Shown: positions 1 through 9,449 of the stretch, piece after piece
How positions within the stretch are numbered: the stretch's first letter is position 1
Layout: each line of letters begins with the position of its first letter
Assembly: GCA_029251165.1 (NCBI GenBank)
Contig: JAQXDW010000142.1
Location: forward strand, 1 to 64,000
From: Myxococcota bacterium
Lineage (GTDB): Bacteria; Myxococcota_A; UBA796
Reading direction: 5' to 3'
Length of the DNA: 64,000 nt
Notes under the pieces: generated by a model
Database searches by the model: none
Told to the model about the DNA's origin: nothing
Seen by the model: the letters and a program-made list of their open reading frames with translations, nothing else
Translations under genes and position numbers: made by a program

Positions 1-60
1 CAGCCGCTCCAGCAGCCGCTCCAGCAGCCGCTCCAGCAGCCGCTCCAGCAGCCGCTCCCG
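1..60 (+). repeat. 15-bp tandem repeat (cagccgctccagcag) encoding Ala/Pro linker
   Basis: Direct reading: cagccgctccag repeated about four times at the window start. Confidence 0.85.
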
Positions 61-218
61 CCGTCAGAGCCTGGGGATACTCTCTGAATATCCGAAACGG
101 CGACACCGAGGAGAGCTACTTCCTCGTCGCCACCAGCATCACCGACGCAGCCAACCAGGGCGCCAGCTCCAACCGCGGTCGCGTTATCGGAATTCGGCAG
201 CTCGGCCCAGCGCTTTAG
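3..218 (+). CDS. C-terminal fragment of a protein with Ala/Pro repeat linker (truncated by window start)
   Basis: Frame 3 is open from the window edge to TAG at 216-218; begins AAPAAAPAAAPAAAPA then VRAWGYSLNIRNGDTEESYFLVATSITDAANQGASSNRGRVIGIRQLGPAL*. Confidence 0.55.
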   Translation, partial: AAPAAAPAAAPAAAPAAAPAVRAWGYSLNIRNGDTEESYFLVATSITDAANQGASSNRGRVIGIRQLGPAL

Positions 219-302
219 TAGGGCCCACATCGGAATTCCGGCAGGGGCACACGACGTCCTCCTGTCGGCATCCCTGACCGCCCCCGCATGACACTCAAGC
301 AG

Positions 303-342
303 CCCTCGTGGCGGCCGCCTTACAGGATGGCCGCCACGAGGG
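303..342. terminator. Perfect 14-bp inverted repeat between convergent genes, candidate bidirectional terminator
   Basis: ccctcgtggcggcc (303-316) / ggccgccacgaggg (329-342), 12-nt loop, between + CDS ending 218 and - CDS ending 347. Confidence 0.7.
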
Positions 343-346
343 TTCC

Positions 347-1114
347 TTAGCTTGGAGGGGTTTCCTGAAGCGCCTCGGCCACTGAGGTGTCTCCCGCCAG
401 CACCAGCCCGATCGCGGCCTCGCGGAGGGTGATGAGTCCCGCCTCCCGAGCAGCGCTGTGCAGCGCCTCGCCACGGATGCCCGCGAGAAAGTCGCGTCGG
501 ATGGCGATACCCAGCGGAGAGTGGTCCAGCGCGAACCGCTCGACAACCAGCCGACGCCCCCGGAAGCCATCCCGACATGCCTCGCAGCCGACCGGCTCGA
601 ACACGACCGTCGGCCCAGCACGTCCCAGGATGCTCCCAGAGATCGTGGTCGGCCGACGACACGCGGTGCACAGCCGACGCACCCACCGCTGAGACTGCAC
701 GACCCGCACAGCCTCACACACCAGCCAGGGGGACGGGCCGTGGTCTGAGAGCCGGCCGAGGGCATCGGTGGCACGGTCCACCTCGATGGTGGAGATGATG
801 CGTCGGCTGACCGCAGACTCCAGCGCACACTGAGTAAGCGCGCTGTCACACAGCGCTCGGACGTAGATGAGGTCGGTGTCGAGATCCATCAGCCGCTGGA
901 GCATCGCGAGCTGGCCGTCGTGATCGGCGACCATCGTCTGCTGCACTCCATCCAGAGACCGTCGGGGGCTGAGCTCGATGGTGGCAGCGGAGAGCGTGGA
1001 GAGATCCAGCGCCTGGAGCATCGCCATCGCAGCAGTGTTCTTGCCGCTGCGAGGCGGCCCCGCGAGCAGGACCATGCCTGGAGCGACCCGGAGCGCGGTG
1101 AGGGGATCCATCAT
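347..1114 (-). CDS. GspE/PilB-type secretion ATPase C-terminal-domain-like protein (standalone, divergent)
   Basis: Walker-A-like GPPRSGKN, tetracysteine LCTAC...GCEAC followed by DGFRGR, GspE-like C-terminal tail; ATG at 1114 overlaps the upstream stop (ATGA). Confidence 0.65.
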   Translation of the reverse strand: MMDPLTALRVAPGMVLLAGPPRSGKNTAAMAMLQALDLSTLSAATIELSPRRSLDGVQQTMVADHDGQLAMLQRLMDLDTDLIYVRALCDSALTQCALESAVSRRIISTIEVDRATDALGRLSDHGPSPWLVCEAVRVVQSQRWVRRLCTACRRPTTISGSILGRAGPTVVFEPVGCEACRDGFRGRRLVVERFALDHSPLGIAIRRDFLAGIRGEALHSAAREAGLITLREAAIGLVLAGDTSVAEALQETPPS

Positions 1115-1455
1115 GAGTCGAGAAACTGCACAACAGCGATGAGTCCGTCTGCCACGGTGTAGCGGACAAGCACGCATCCCTCTTGCTGCTTCCCCTCGGC
1201 ATCAATCCACCAGTAGTGCTCCAGGTCAACGCAGTGTGGCTCCATGACGATGCGCTCAGGCACAGTCGCGCCGAACCCACCCTGCGCAAACTTGTCGACG
1301 TAGCGGGCGCGGAATGTCTCCCCTCCCGAGAAGCTGACCGCGCCGGAGGTCTCGAGCACCACCACCTCAGGGTGGTAGCAGGCGCAGAAGGCGTCGAGAT
1401 CCGCGCGGTTGTATGCATCAAGCTGTCGGGCAGCGAGCTCAGCAGCAGACATCAA
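1111..1455 (-). CDS. SnoaL-like / NTF2-fold nuclear transport factor 2 family protein
   Basis: ARQLDAYNRADLDAFCACYHPEVVV...GGETFRARY pattern typical of SnoaL-like domains. Confidence 0.7.
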   Translation of the reverse strand: MMSAAELAARQLDAYNRADLDAFCACYHPEVVVLETSGAVSFSGGETFRARYVDKFAQGGFGATVPERIVMEPHCVDLEHYWWIDAEGKQQEGCVLVRYTVADGLIAVVQFLDS

Positions 1456-1820
1456 TCGTCCCGTCCCAGATCGAAGACACCCTCGCCGTTCCAGACATCT
1501 TCACCGCTCCAGACACACTCACCGGAGATGGTGTCCTTGTCTTCAAGGATCCCGCGGATCTCCATCGTCCCCAGCTTGAGCATCTCCAGCTCCAGGTCGA
1601 TCTCGTCTCTGTCTTGCTTCCCGTCGATCTCCAGCGCCACGGTCTCCAGGACGTTGCCGATCAGGTAGCTGATTGTGCCGATACCTTCGATGTCATCGCC
1701 GTCCTGGATCAGCTCCAGTTCGACCTGGATCTCGTCGTCACCGTAGTCGCAGTCGCCCTCCCATGCGGCGGTCAAGGAAGAGCAAGCGGAGAGCATGAGC
1801 AAAGGGAGCAGGGACTTCAT
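1452..1820 (-). CDS. Putative exported/lipoprotein of unknown function
   Basis: MKSLLPLLMLSACSS lipobox; acidic mature domain; overlaps the downstream gene by 4 bp. Confidence 0.65.
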   Translation of the reverse strand: MKSLLPLLMLSACSSLTAAWEGDCDYGDDEIQVELELIQDGDDIEGIGTISYLIGNVLETVALEIDGKQDRDEIDLELEMLKLGTMEIRGILEDKDTISGECVWSGEDVWNGEGVFDLGRDD

Positions 1821-2245
1821 GGCCGGGACTATAACCCCACATCAGCTCCAATCTCACGGCCAAGATCGCAGCACCAGCTGGCCCCTCACTGCACCCGGTT
1901 CATCCAGCTCTTCTGCGAGACGGGACCGAGCCGGTAGCGGCCAGCACAGAGGCGCTCCTGCGCCCGGACCTGAGCAGCAGCCCCCTCCGCCTCGCCGCTC
2001 GATATGGCCCCCACAGATGCGCCGCCGCACGCCAGGTGCAATCCAGTATCGCTTCATTCAGGAGGCTGAGGTGTTCTCGCTGCTGCTCTACTCTCCAGCA
2101 ATGACAGACAATTACAGCGTCGTGACGGGTCAGGGGCTGCTTGAGCAGTCCCCTGTTTATGGTCCGCATCCTGGTGGATGCGGTGTTCGCCATCGGTGCC
2201 CTGTCCGACCGCTGAGGCCCTCGCCGGGAGAGACTGGAGCGAGCT

Positions 2246-2713
2246 TCAGCGGCCCGCGTAGCTGACCGAGCCGGGCTCAGAGGTGTTGCCTTCTTCGTCG
2301 ACGACGATGGCAAAGAAGGTGTGGCTGCTGGCGCTGCTGCAGTCGAGCCCTGGGTAGGTGGTCACGGTGAAGCCAGCGGTGCACTGACCAGAGCTGCTGC
2401 AAGGCATCAGCAGGTCATCAAAGACCACCTCACCGTTGCTGTCGTATGCCGTAAAGATTCCGTTGGAGTCCACGGTGTCCGCCCCCTGCGGGTCTCCAAC
2501 CTGCACGACCGCATTGAGCGTGTCTGGGCTGCTGGTGCCCGGGTTGCAGACCATCTGCCCATCGATGACGTAGGGGCTGAAGCCGTCCGTGTCAGAGGGG
2601 TTGCTGAGGTTGAGTGCTGGCTCCTCATCGTCCTCATCCTCATCGGCTTTGTCACCGCAGCCAAGGAGGGTCACAGGGAGAAGAATGGTCCAGATCAGAG
2701 CGTTTCGATTCAT
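2246..2713 (-). CDS. Putative lipoprotein, unknown function
   Basis: MNRNALIWTILLPVTLLGCGDKADEDEDDEE lipobox followed by acidic linker. Confidence 0.7.
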   Translation of the reverse strand: MNRNALIWTILLPVTLLGCGDKADEDEDDEEPALNLSNPSDTDGFSPYVIDGQMVCNPGTSSPDTLNAVVQVGDPQGADTVDSNGIFTAYDSNGEVVFDDLLMPCSSSGQCTAGFTVTTYPGLDCSSASSHTFFAIVVDEEGNTSEPGSVSYAGR

Positions 2714-2772
2714 GTGACAGAAGATGGCAGACAAGTGCGTCAGGGGCAAGCCACCTGTCAGTGAATCCCAGC

Positions 2773-3511
2773 CTATCGACGCATGACCGTTCCGTGATCT
2801 TCGGTCAGGTCGTCCTGGGAATCGCACTCACTGTCCCACCAGCATCCGGCGAATGGGTACATCAGGTCGTCTCCCAGCTCGTCCTCGCAGTCGCTGTCGT
2901 CCATGCACCCGTCGGTGTCATCGAGCGCATCGCGCGCGACCACGCTGTCGTCCTTCGGGCTGAGCTGAGCGGGGTGCATCAGGCTGAGGTCGTGGGCGGC
3001 CTCGTGGGCAGTGCGCTCAGAGAGCACCGGAGTCATGGACAGAATTGATCCACCCGGAGACCCCACTGCCGCCCGCTTGGTGCTCCGCAGCGGCCTCGGA
3101 AGTCCACCACCAGCCGGCCCCGGCAACGGGGTCCGCGCCAGCCGCCGTCTGCTCGTCAGGCAGGACGGCACCGGTGTCTGCCGATGCGCACTCAATCCAC
3201 TCCTCAGGGTCGGCTGGGGTGTCGATGAGCGCGTCTGGAGCAACCTGAGCGGTGACCAGGAGGGTCCGTGTGTCTTCTGCACTGTCGAAGCGCGGGGTCG
3301 CGGTCTCGCCGAGAGCGGACGGGGTCTCGACGACTCCTGACCGAGAATCCCCCCGCGCGCCACAAGGGGCGCCTTGGCGGCGAGGAGCAGGCAGCTCATA
3401 TCGGGGAGTATACTCGCCAAGCCCGCCCCTCAGGTGCACCATGGCCCGGAAGCAGAAGCCCCCTGTCACTCCCGCTCTCCGTGTCTTGCGCGCCGCAAAG
3501 ATCGACTTCAC
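2773..3511 (-). pseudogene. Metzincin-like zinc metalloprotease, apparently frameshifted
   Basis: AHEAAHDLSLMHP (HExxHxxxxxH) and DDLMYP Met-turn-like motif in frame 2773..3420; coding-like upstream half lies in another frame (3017..3511). Confidence 0.5.
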
Positions 3512-3938
3512 GCTCTGTCCCTATGCGTATGTGCAGCGCGGAGGCGCACGGGCAAGCGCCGCAGCACTGGGGGTTCCGCTCTCCAGCGTGGTGAAGACCC
3601 TGGTGATGGAGAACACCGCCACGAAGAAGCCGCTGCTGGTCCTGATGCACGGAGATCGAGGAGTCTCGACCCGGCAGCTCGCACGAGCCCTGGGGGTCAA
3701 GTCGATTGAGCCCTGCACCCCCGAGCAGGCCACTCGGCACACCGGCTATCTCGTCGGCGGAACCAGCCCGTTTGGAACCCGCAAGTCGCTGCCGGTCTAC
3801 GTCGAGCGCACCATCCTCGGTCTCGATCAGATCTGGATCAACGCGGGCAAGCGCGGGCTGTTGGTCCGCATCACTCCCGCTGACCTGGCCGCCATTCTCT
3901 CCCCGGTTCCCGTCTCGGCCGCCCGGGACAACCTCTGA
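3441..3938 (+). CDS. ybaK: YbaK/EbsC-family Cys-tRNA(Pro) deacylase
   Basis: MARKQKPPVTPALRVLRAAKIDFTLCPY...GYLVGGTSPFGTRKSLPVYVE: conserved GG(T/I)SPFGxRKxLPV signature. Confidence 0.9.
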   Translation: MARKQKPPVTPALRVLRAAKIDFTLCPYAYVQRGGARASAAALGVPLSSVVKTLVMENTATKKPLLVLMHGDRGVSTRQLARALGVKSIEPCTPEQATRHTGYLVGGTSPFGTRKSLPVYVERTILGLDQIWINAGKRGLLVRITPADLAAILSPVPVSAARDNL

Positions 3939-3946
3939 GGCTTCCC

Positions 3947-5122
3947 ATGTCCGCTCCGCTTCACACCGCCCTCGCCGCCATCTCTGATGAGCTCATCGCC
4001 CTGCGCCATGACATCCACCGCTGGCCAGAGCCTGGCTTCGAGGAGGTCCGCACCCAGGCTGCGATCATGGCAGCGCTCTCCGAGGCTGGACTCTCACCGC
4101 GTGCCTGCGCCGGCACCGGAGTGGTTGTCGACATCGGCAGCGGAGACGGTCCGTGCCTCGCGCTGCGGGCGGACATCGACTGCCTGCGCATGACCGAGGC
4201 CAACCCGCACCTCCCCTACCGCTCCGAGCGCGACGGCCTCGCCCACATGTGTGGACACGACGGCCACACCGCCACCCTCGTCGGCGCCGGGATCCTGCTG
4301 GCTGGGGTGGAAGACCGGCTGCCTGGGCGCATCCGGCTGCTGTTCCAGCCTGCGGAGGAAGGCCCGGGCGGAGCTCCGGTGATGATCGAAGCGGGCTGCC
4401 TGGAGGGCGTCGACGAGGTCTATGGGATGCACAACTGGCCTGCCGCACCGCTCGGCGCCCTGCGCACCATCTCCGGCCCATGCATGGCGACCGTGGCGGA
4501 GATGTCGATCACGGTCACCGGCAAGGGCGTGCACGCCAGCCAGCCCCAGGATGGGCAGGATCCGGTGCTCGCCGCAGCCCACATCGTCACCGCGCTGCAG
4601 TCGATCATTTCCCGAAACGTCCACTATCAGGACCGGTGTGTGGTCTCAGTGACCACCATCCATGGCGGAGAGGCCTTCAACGTCATCCCCGACACCGTGA
4701 CCATGTCTGGGACCATCCGGGCGCTGTCCGAGGAGAGCTACGACCTCATCACCGCGCGCATCGAGGCGGTCGCCACCGGAACCGCGACCGCGATGGGCTG
4801 TAGCGCACAGGTCCTGATCAACCGGATGTACCCGGTGCTCGTGAACACGCCCAAGGAGACCGCGCTGGTGGAGTCGGTCGCCCGAGCGGTCTTCGGCACG
4901 GTCTCTGATGAGCTGCTGCCGATGCTCGGCGCGGAGGACTTCGCCTTCTTCCTCCAGCATCGCCCCGGCTGCTTCTTCTTCCTCGGCGGCGGTGAGTCCG
5001 GCCGCAGCAACGCCATCTGTCACGCCACGAACTACGACTACAACGACAACCTCATCGACATCGGCGTGCGCTTCTGGCTCAAGCTCATCGAGGCACGCAT
5101 GGACGTGGCGCTGTTCACCTGA
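3947..5122 (+). CDS. M20 family metallopeptidase / amidohydrolase (hippurate hydrolase-like)
   Basis: ELIALRHDIHRWPEPGFEE, HMCGHDGHTATLVGAG, GMHNWPA, GAEDFAFF signatures. Confidence 0.92.
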   Translation: MSAPLHTALAAISDELIALRHDIHRWPEPGFEEVRTQAAIMAALSEAGLSPRACAGTGVVVDIGSGDGPCLALRADIDCLRMTEANPHLPYRSERDGLAHMCGHDGHTATLVGAGILLAGVEDRLPGRIRLLFQPAEEGPGGAPVMIEAGCLEGVDEVYGMHNWPAAPLGALRTISGPCMATVAEMSITVTGKGVHASQPQDGQDPVLAAAHIVTALQSIISRNVHYQDRCVVSVTTIHGGEAFNVIPDTVTMSGTIRALSEESYDLITARIEAVATGTATAMGCSAQVLINRMYPVLVNTPKETALVESVARAVFGTVSDELLPMLGAEDFAFFLQHRPGCFFFLGGGESGRSNAICHATNYDYNDNLIDIGVRFWLKLIEARMDVALFT

Positions 5123-5154
5123 AACCATCCGGCTTCAGCGAGGTCAAGATCACC

Positions 5155-6156
5155 ATGCTCACCATGCTCACCATGCTCCTGTCCGCACCGGCTGAGGCAT
5201 GCCTGTGGGATCGAGACACCCTCGCCATCGAGCAGGCCGGGATGCCTGCGGTCACTGCAGTCCTCACCGGACACTTCGACCGCTTTCCCGATGCCTGGTA
5301 CACCGCTCGGCTCGACCGCTCCCGCGCCACCATCGCCGCCAGCCCAGATGACCTCTCCGCCCATGACGACGCCGCGGTCGCCCTTGACCGGCTCGGACGA
5401 CAGACCGAGGCCATCGCGATGATGGAGGCAAAGGCTGAGGTGCTCGCACGCACCGGGGCGAATCCCGAGCACCGCTACCGGCTGCTCGCCAACCAGGGCA
5501 CCTTCTACGCCCATCGCTTCCTCACCGGCAGCGACAGTCCCTCCGATCTCGCTCAGGCCATCGCGCTCATCGAGGCGGCCATCGCCTTGAACCCTGATGC
5601 ACACTTTGGCCGCGAGGTGGTGCAGCTCAAGGCGCTGTACTGGCTGCGCGATGCCCCGATGCTCGACTGGGTGACCGATCTATGGAGGCAGCCGGGGCTG
5701 CTGGGGTTTGAGGACTGGAAGAGGACGACCGTTCAGGCAGTCTCTGCTGACCACATCGATCTGGAGATGGCGCGCATCGTCGAGGGCCTCACCGGCCTCA
5801 TCGTGCTCGGTGCGGCCTGGGAGAGCCCGGACATCCACTTCGCCCTGGTGCGCGCGCTCCAGGCCAGCGGACAGAGCCACCTCGCCTGGATGGCCCGGCT
5901 GCGGGTCGTCGAGCTCCTGGAGTCTGGCAAGACCTTCCACCAGCCCCACCACTTCAGCCATGACATCCTGAGGAACACAGTCCTCGATACTGCGTTCCAG
6001 GCCATCGAGACGCCCGAGCTCGTGGAGGCTGAATTCAGCGCTGCGCGCGCCGAGGCCGAGAAATGGCACACGCAGCGCACAGCCTGGATCACAGCCCAGC
6101 TTGACGCCGGAGAGCACCCAGACACCCACGCCGACTTCTGGGACGGGGCGCCGTGA
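5155..6156 (+). CDS. Exported TPR-like protein of unknown function
   Basis: Hydrophobic N-terminus; DDLSAHDDAAVALDRLGRQTEAIAMMEAKAEV TPR-like. Confidence 0.65.
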   Translation: MLTMLTMLLSAPAEACLWDRDTLAIEQAGMPAVTAVLTGHFDRFPDAWYTARLDRSRATIAASPDDLSAHDDAAVALDRLGRQTEAIAMMEAKAEVLARTGANPEHRYRLLANQGTFYAHRFLTGSDSPSDLAQAIALIEAAIALNPDAHFGREVVQLKALYWLRDAPMLDWVTDLWRQPGLLGFEDWKRTTVQAVSADHIDLEMARIVEGLTGLIVLGAAWESPDIHFALVRALQASGQSHLAWMARLRVVELLESGKTFHQPHHFSHDILRNTVLDTAFQAIETPELVEAEFSAARAEAEKWHTQRTAWITAQLDAGEHPDTHADFWDGAP

Positions 6157-6158
6157 GC

Positions 6159-6203
6159 CCTGGACTCACCGCTCGATGAGCGGAGCCCGCTTCGCAGTCC
6201 AGG
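6159..6203. terminator. Nested inverted repeats between convergent genes, candidate bidirectional terminator
   Basis: cctggact/agtccagg outer stem enclosing ccgctc-gat-gagcgg hairpin. Confidence 0.6.
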
Positions 6204-6227
6204 ACATCAGAGCGGCTTCAAGCACCC

Positions 6228-7904
6228 TCAATCCCAGATGACCTTCTTGCCCATGGCGTACCAGGCATCGAGGTTCTCCGCGTAGAGATCCTCGATCTTG
6301 CTGCGCATGATCTTCATGGTCGGCGTGAGCTGGCCGCCCTCGATGGTCCAGCGCTTGCTGGAGACCACGATGAAGCCGAGCTTCTCGTAAGCCTCGATCT
6401 CGCCGTTGACCTTGCCAAGCAGCGCATGAAGCGACGCGTCGACCTCGGACTTGAACGCCGCATCTGACAGGCGGGGCAGCATGTCTTCGGCGATCTGAAC
6501 GACGGCGTGGGTGGTCGGGTAGCCCGAGCCACCGACCAGGGACAGCTCGATGTGCGGGTCGATGTTGATGAGGTTCTCGATCGGGGCCGGGGCGACGTAC
6601 TTGCCCTTGGAGGTCTTGAACAGCTCCTTGACCCGCCCGGTGATGCGCAGCCGACCATCGGAGTCGATCTCACCCCGGTCGCCGGTCTTGAGGAAGCCAT
6701 CGGCGGTGAATGCATCGGCAGTGCGCGCGGGATCCTTGTAGTAGCCGACCATGTTGCCGGGACTCTTGATGAGGATCTCGCCCTCTGCGGAGAGCTTGCA
6801 GTCCACCCCTGGATAGGGATGGCCGATGTAGCCGGCGCGGCCCCGACCGGGCATGGTGATGTGGGAGTAGTTGAAGTTCTCGGACATGCCGTAGCCCTCC
6901 AGCAGCTCCAGCCCGAGGTTGCGGTACCAGGCCAGCAGCTCTGCAGGAATCGGAGCAGAGCCCGAGCCGGCAAACCGCACCGAGTCCAGGCCGAGGTTGG
7001 TGAGCACCTTCTTCTTCACGATGCCCGACAGGATCGGAATCTTGAGGAACAGGTTCAGCTTCTTGGGCGGCATCTTGGAGAACACGCCGAGCTGGAACTT
7101 CAGCCACAGGCGCGGCACCGAGACGAACAGGGTCGGCCGGGCGCGCCCGAGATCCGCGACGAAGGTGGTCAGGCTCTCCGCGAAGAACACATGGCAGCCG
7201 CTGTACAGCGAGACACACTCCGACAGCCAGCGATCCATGCCGTGCGCCAGGGGCAGGTAGGACAGCTCGCGGTCTTCCTTGGTCGCGCCCAGGACCTCGA
7301 CGAGGCCCTGCGTGGTCACCGAGATGGTGCGGAAGCTGTGGAGAACACCCTTGGGCTGGCCGGTGGAGCCGGAGGTGTAGATGATGAGCGACTCGTCGTC
7401 GGGGTCGCGGACCGGACGATCGCTGATCGGCTCGGTGCGGCTGACGATGTCATCCCAGCGGGTGTCGCCGGTCTTCGGTGCGTTGGGGAACGCGAGGCGG
7501 GGGAGGTCCTCGGGCACGCCATGCTTCAGCTCGTCGTCCCAGGTGTCCAGCTTGCCGACGAACAGCAGCTGTGCGTCAGAGTGCTCCAGGATGTAGGAGA
7601 CCGTGTCGCGGTTCAGCGTCGGATACAGGGCAACGGTGACGTGACCGGCCATCCAGATCGCCAGCTCTGCCATGAAGAAGTGCGCGCAGTTCTTCGACAG
7701 CATCGCGATCTTCGACTGCGGCGGCAGCGACAAGCTGCGGAGGTGAGCGGCCATGCGCTGGGCCTGCTCGAGCACCTGAGCGAAGGTGTAGTCGGTGGTC
7801 TGTCCGCCGGAGTGCGGCTGGGTGAGGTAGACGGCGCTGGGGCGCTCGCTGCAGTGCGTATAGAACCGCTGCAGGAGGAGATCGTCGTTGCTGAGCGTGG
7901 TCAT
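6228..7904 (-). CDS. AMP-dependent synthetase / long-chain-fatty-acid-CoA ligase
   Basis: LIIYTSGSTGQPKGVLHS AMP-binding motif, GYGMSENF, KTGDRGEIDSDGRLRITGRVKELFKTSKGKYVAPAPIEN. Confidence 0.95.
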   Translation of the reverse strand: MTTLSNDDLLLQRFYTHCSERPSAVYLTQPHSGGQTTDYTFAQVLEQAQRMAAHLRSLSLPPQSKIAMLSKNCAHFFMAELAIWMAGHVTVALYPTLNRDTVSYILEHSDAQLLFVGKLDTWDDELKHGVPEDLPRLAFPNAPKTGDTRWDDIVSRTEPISDRPVRDPDDESLIIYTSGSTGQPKGVLHSFRTISVTTQGLVEVLGATKEDRELSYLPLAHGMDRWLSECVSLYSGCHVFFAESLTTFVADLGRARPTLFVSVPRLWLKFQLGVFSKMPPKKLNLFLKIPILSGIVKKKVLTNLGLDSVRFAGSGSAPIPAELLAWYRNLGLELLEGYGMSENFNYSHITMPGRGRAGYIGHPYPGVDCKLSAEGEILIKSPGNMVGYYKDPARTADAFTADGFLKTGDRGEIDSDGRLRITGRVKELFKTSKGKYVAPAPIENLINIDPHIELSLVGGSGYPTTHAVVQIAEDMLPRLSDAAFKSEVDASLHALLGKVNGEIEAYEKLGFIVVSSKRWTIEGGQLTPTMKIMRSKIEDLYAENLDAWYAMGKKVIWD

Positions 7905-7958
7905 GGCTGGCTCCCCGGGGTCTTGGAACTGCCAGATATCACAGTCGCCGCTCAGAAC

Positions 7959-8414
7959 CTATGGTTTGTCGGAGATGACCCGCATTGCAGCTTCGAGCAC
8001 TGGAGGCAGCGGCGGGCCATCCAGGGTGTCCAATTCTCTCAGAATTGCTATGGGAAGACCCCCTTTTGCAGCGACTCCGGCCTCGACCAGGAGCGCACGG
8101 GCTTTGTCGCGCAGCCGCCTTGCGCTCCCGGGATCGGTGATGATTGCTGACCGTCGCGACATCAGCACCCCCATCACCATCATCCGCCCCACATCTGGAC
8201 CGCCTTGGTCGGAGAGCATCATCCGAAGGCTCGCCAGCTCGAGGGCCTCGGCGCTGCGGGGGGACAGACCGACGAGCTGGCGGCCCGCGCTGTCGAGGGC
8301 GTCGAGGGCGACTCCGGGGCGGTCCGCGTCCACCAGGCCGGCGATCCGAGCGAGGAAGATGGAGAGCTGCTGGATGAGGTCGAGGATGTAGTCCTGCTTG
8401 ATCATGTCCGACAA
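7959..8414 (-). CDS. Conserved hypothetical protein, all-helical
   Basis: Coding-like 151-aa ORF between same-strand genes. Confidence 0.5.
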   Translation of the reverse strand: MSDMIKQDYILDLIQQLSIFLARIAGLVDADRPGVALDALDSAGRQLVGLSPRSAEALELASLRMMLSDQGGPDVGRMMVMGVLMSRRSAIITDPGSARRLRDKARALLVEAGVAAKGGLPIAILRELDTLDGPPLPPVLEAAMRVISDKP

Positions 8415-8443
8415 GCTTCACACCAGCGACACCGCCGCAACCC

Positions 8444-9433
8444 TCAATCCCGCTCAGCCTCGAACCGCGACAGCATCGCTGCGCCGAGGGTCTCGCCCAG
8501 GAGGCGGTGGCCGTGACCGGTGGGGTGGACGTCATCGGCCATCAGCGAGGCATCGCCATCCAGGAACGGACGCGCGCCGTCCACCAGCAGCGCGTCCTGC
8601 GCCGCCGCGACCTGCGCCATCATCGCCCGGTACGCCGGACGGGGAGCCTCCAGGGGCTGTCCGGTGAGATCCCGGTCAGAGGGGAGGACGAGGTAGATCG
8701 GCTCGGCACCGCGCGACCGAGCCAGCTGCGCGAGTCGAGTGAGGTTGGTCTCGTAGGCGCTCAGGGGAACCCGCTGTCCGCCGCCCTGCTCTCGCAGCCG
8801 CCACTCCACCACCGTCGGCTGCCAGCCGTTGAGCATGCCGTACAGCAGCCGATAGGTCGACACGTTGTGCAGCAGCCGCTGGCGGGAGGTGACCCGCTCG
8901 GGGTACTTCATCGCATCGGGGATGCCGCCGACCTGGCTGTCGCTCCAGATGGTCGCCACGATGAGGAAGTCGTAGTCCACCTCAGCCAGCCGATGCTCCA
9001 GCATCCGCCGGGCCTGCTCGGAGGAGTAGCCGGGGATGCCGCCGTTGAACGCGGTGACGTTGCGGCGGAGCTTCCGGGAGAGGTACCGGGCCGCGACGTT
9101 CGAGAACACAGCTTGATCGCTGACCAGCACCCCGAACACCGTCGAGTCGCCGAGGGTGAGGAGGCGCAGCTCGTCGTCTGCTTTCTCGGAGAGCGCGGGG
9201 TTGCGGGTGCCCAGGCGGTTGATCGTGGTGCTGCCCGGGACGCCAAACGGCCGCCCCTCCCCTGGCTTCGCGCTCCAGCCCAGCAGCTCGTCTGCCTGCA
9301 TGTAGCCGTCTTGCGGCGTCTGCTGCATGACCTGATGAGGCAGCAGCAGCCGAGCACCGCCCTCGATGAGCAGCAGCACCGCACCGGAAACCACCAGACC
9401 AAGGAGCAGCCGCTTTGGAATCGAGAGCGCCAT
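8444..9433 (-). CDS. SGNH/GDSL hydrolase family protein, membrane-anchored
   Basis: MALSIPKRLLLGLVVSGAVLLLIEG anchor; RLLTLGDSTVFG block I and DDVHPTGHGH block V. Confidence 0.85.
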   Translation of the reverse strand: MALSIPKRLLLGLVVSGAVLLLIEGGARLLLPHQVMQQTPQDGYMQADELLGWSAKPGEGRPFGVPGSTTINRLGTRNPALSEKADDELRLLTLGDSTVFGVLVSDQAVFSNVAARYLSRKLRRNVTAFNGGIPGYSSEQARRMLEHRLAEVDYDFLIVATIWSDSQVGGIPDAMKYPERVTSRQRLLHNVSTYRLLYGMLNGWQPTVVEWRLREQGGGQRVPLSAYETNLTRLAQLARSRGAEPIYLVLPSDRDLTGQPLEAPRPAYRAMMAQVAAAQDALLVDGARPFLDGDASLMADDVHPTGHGHRLLGETLGAAMLSRFEAERD

Positions 9434-9449
9434 GCGCGAGAGCATACCC

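Noticed and set aside
1821-2245. ORFs in the gap between two exported-protein genes, and a ccgcatcc-tggt-ggatgcgg hairpin
   Set aside because: No ORF has convincing composition, start site or motifs; hairpin is short and could be chance or a simple terminator
6507-8150. 547-aa plus-strand ORF opposite the acyl-CoA synthetase
   Set aside because: Shadow ORF of a strongly supported AMP-binding enzyme
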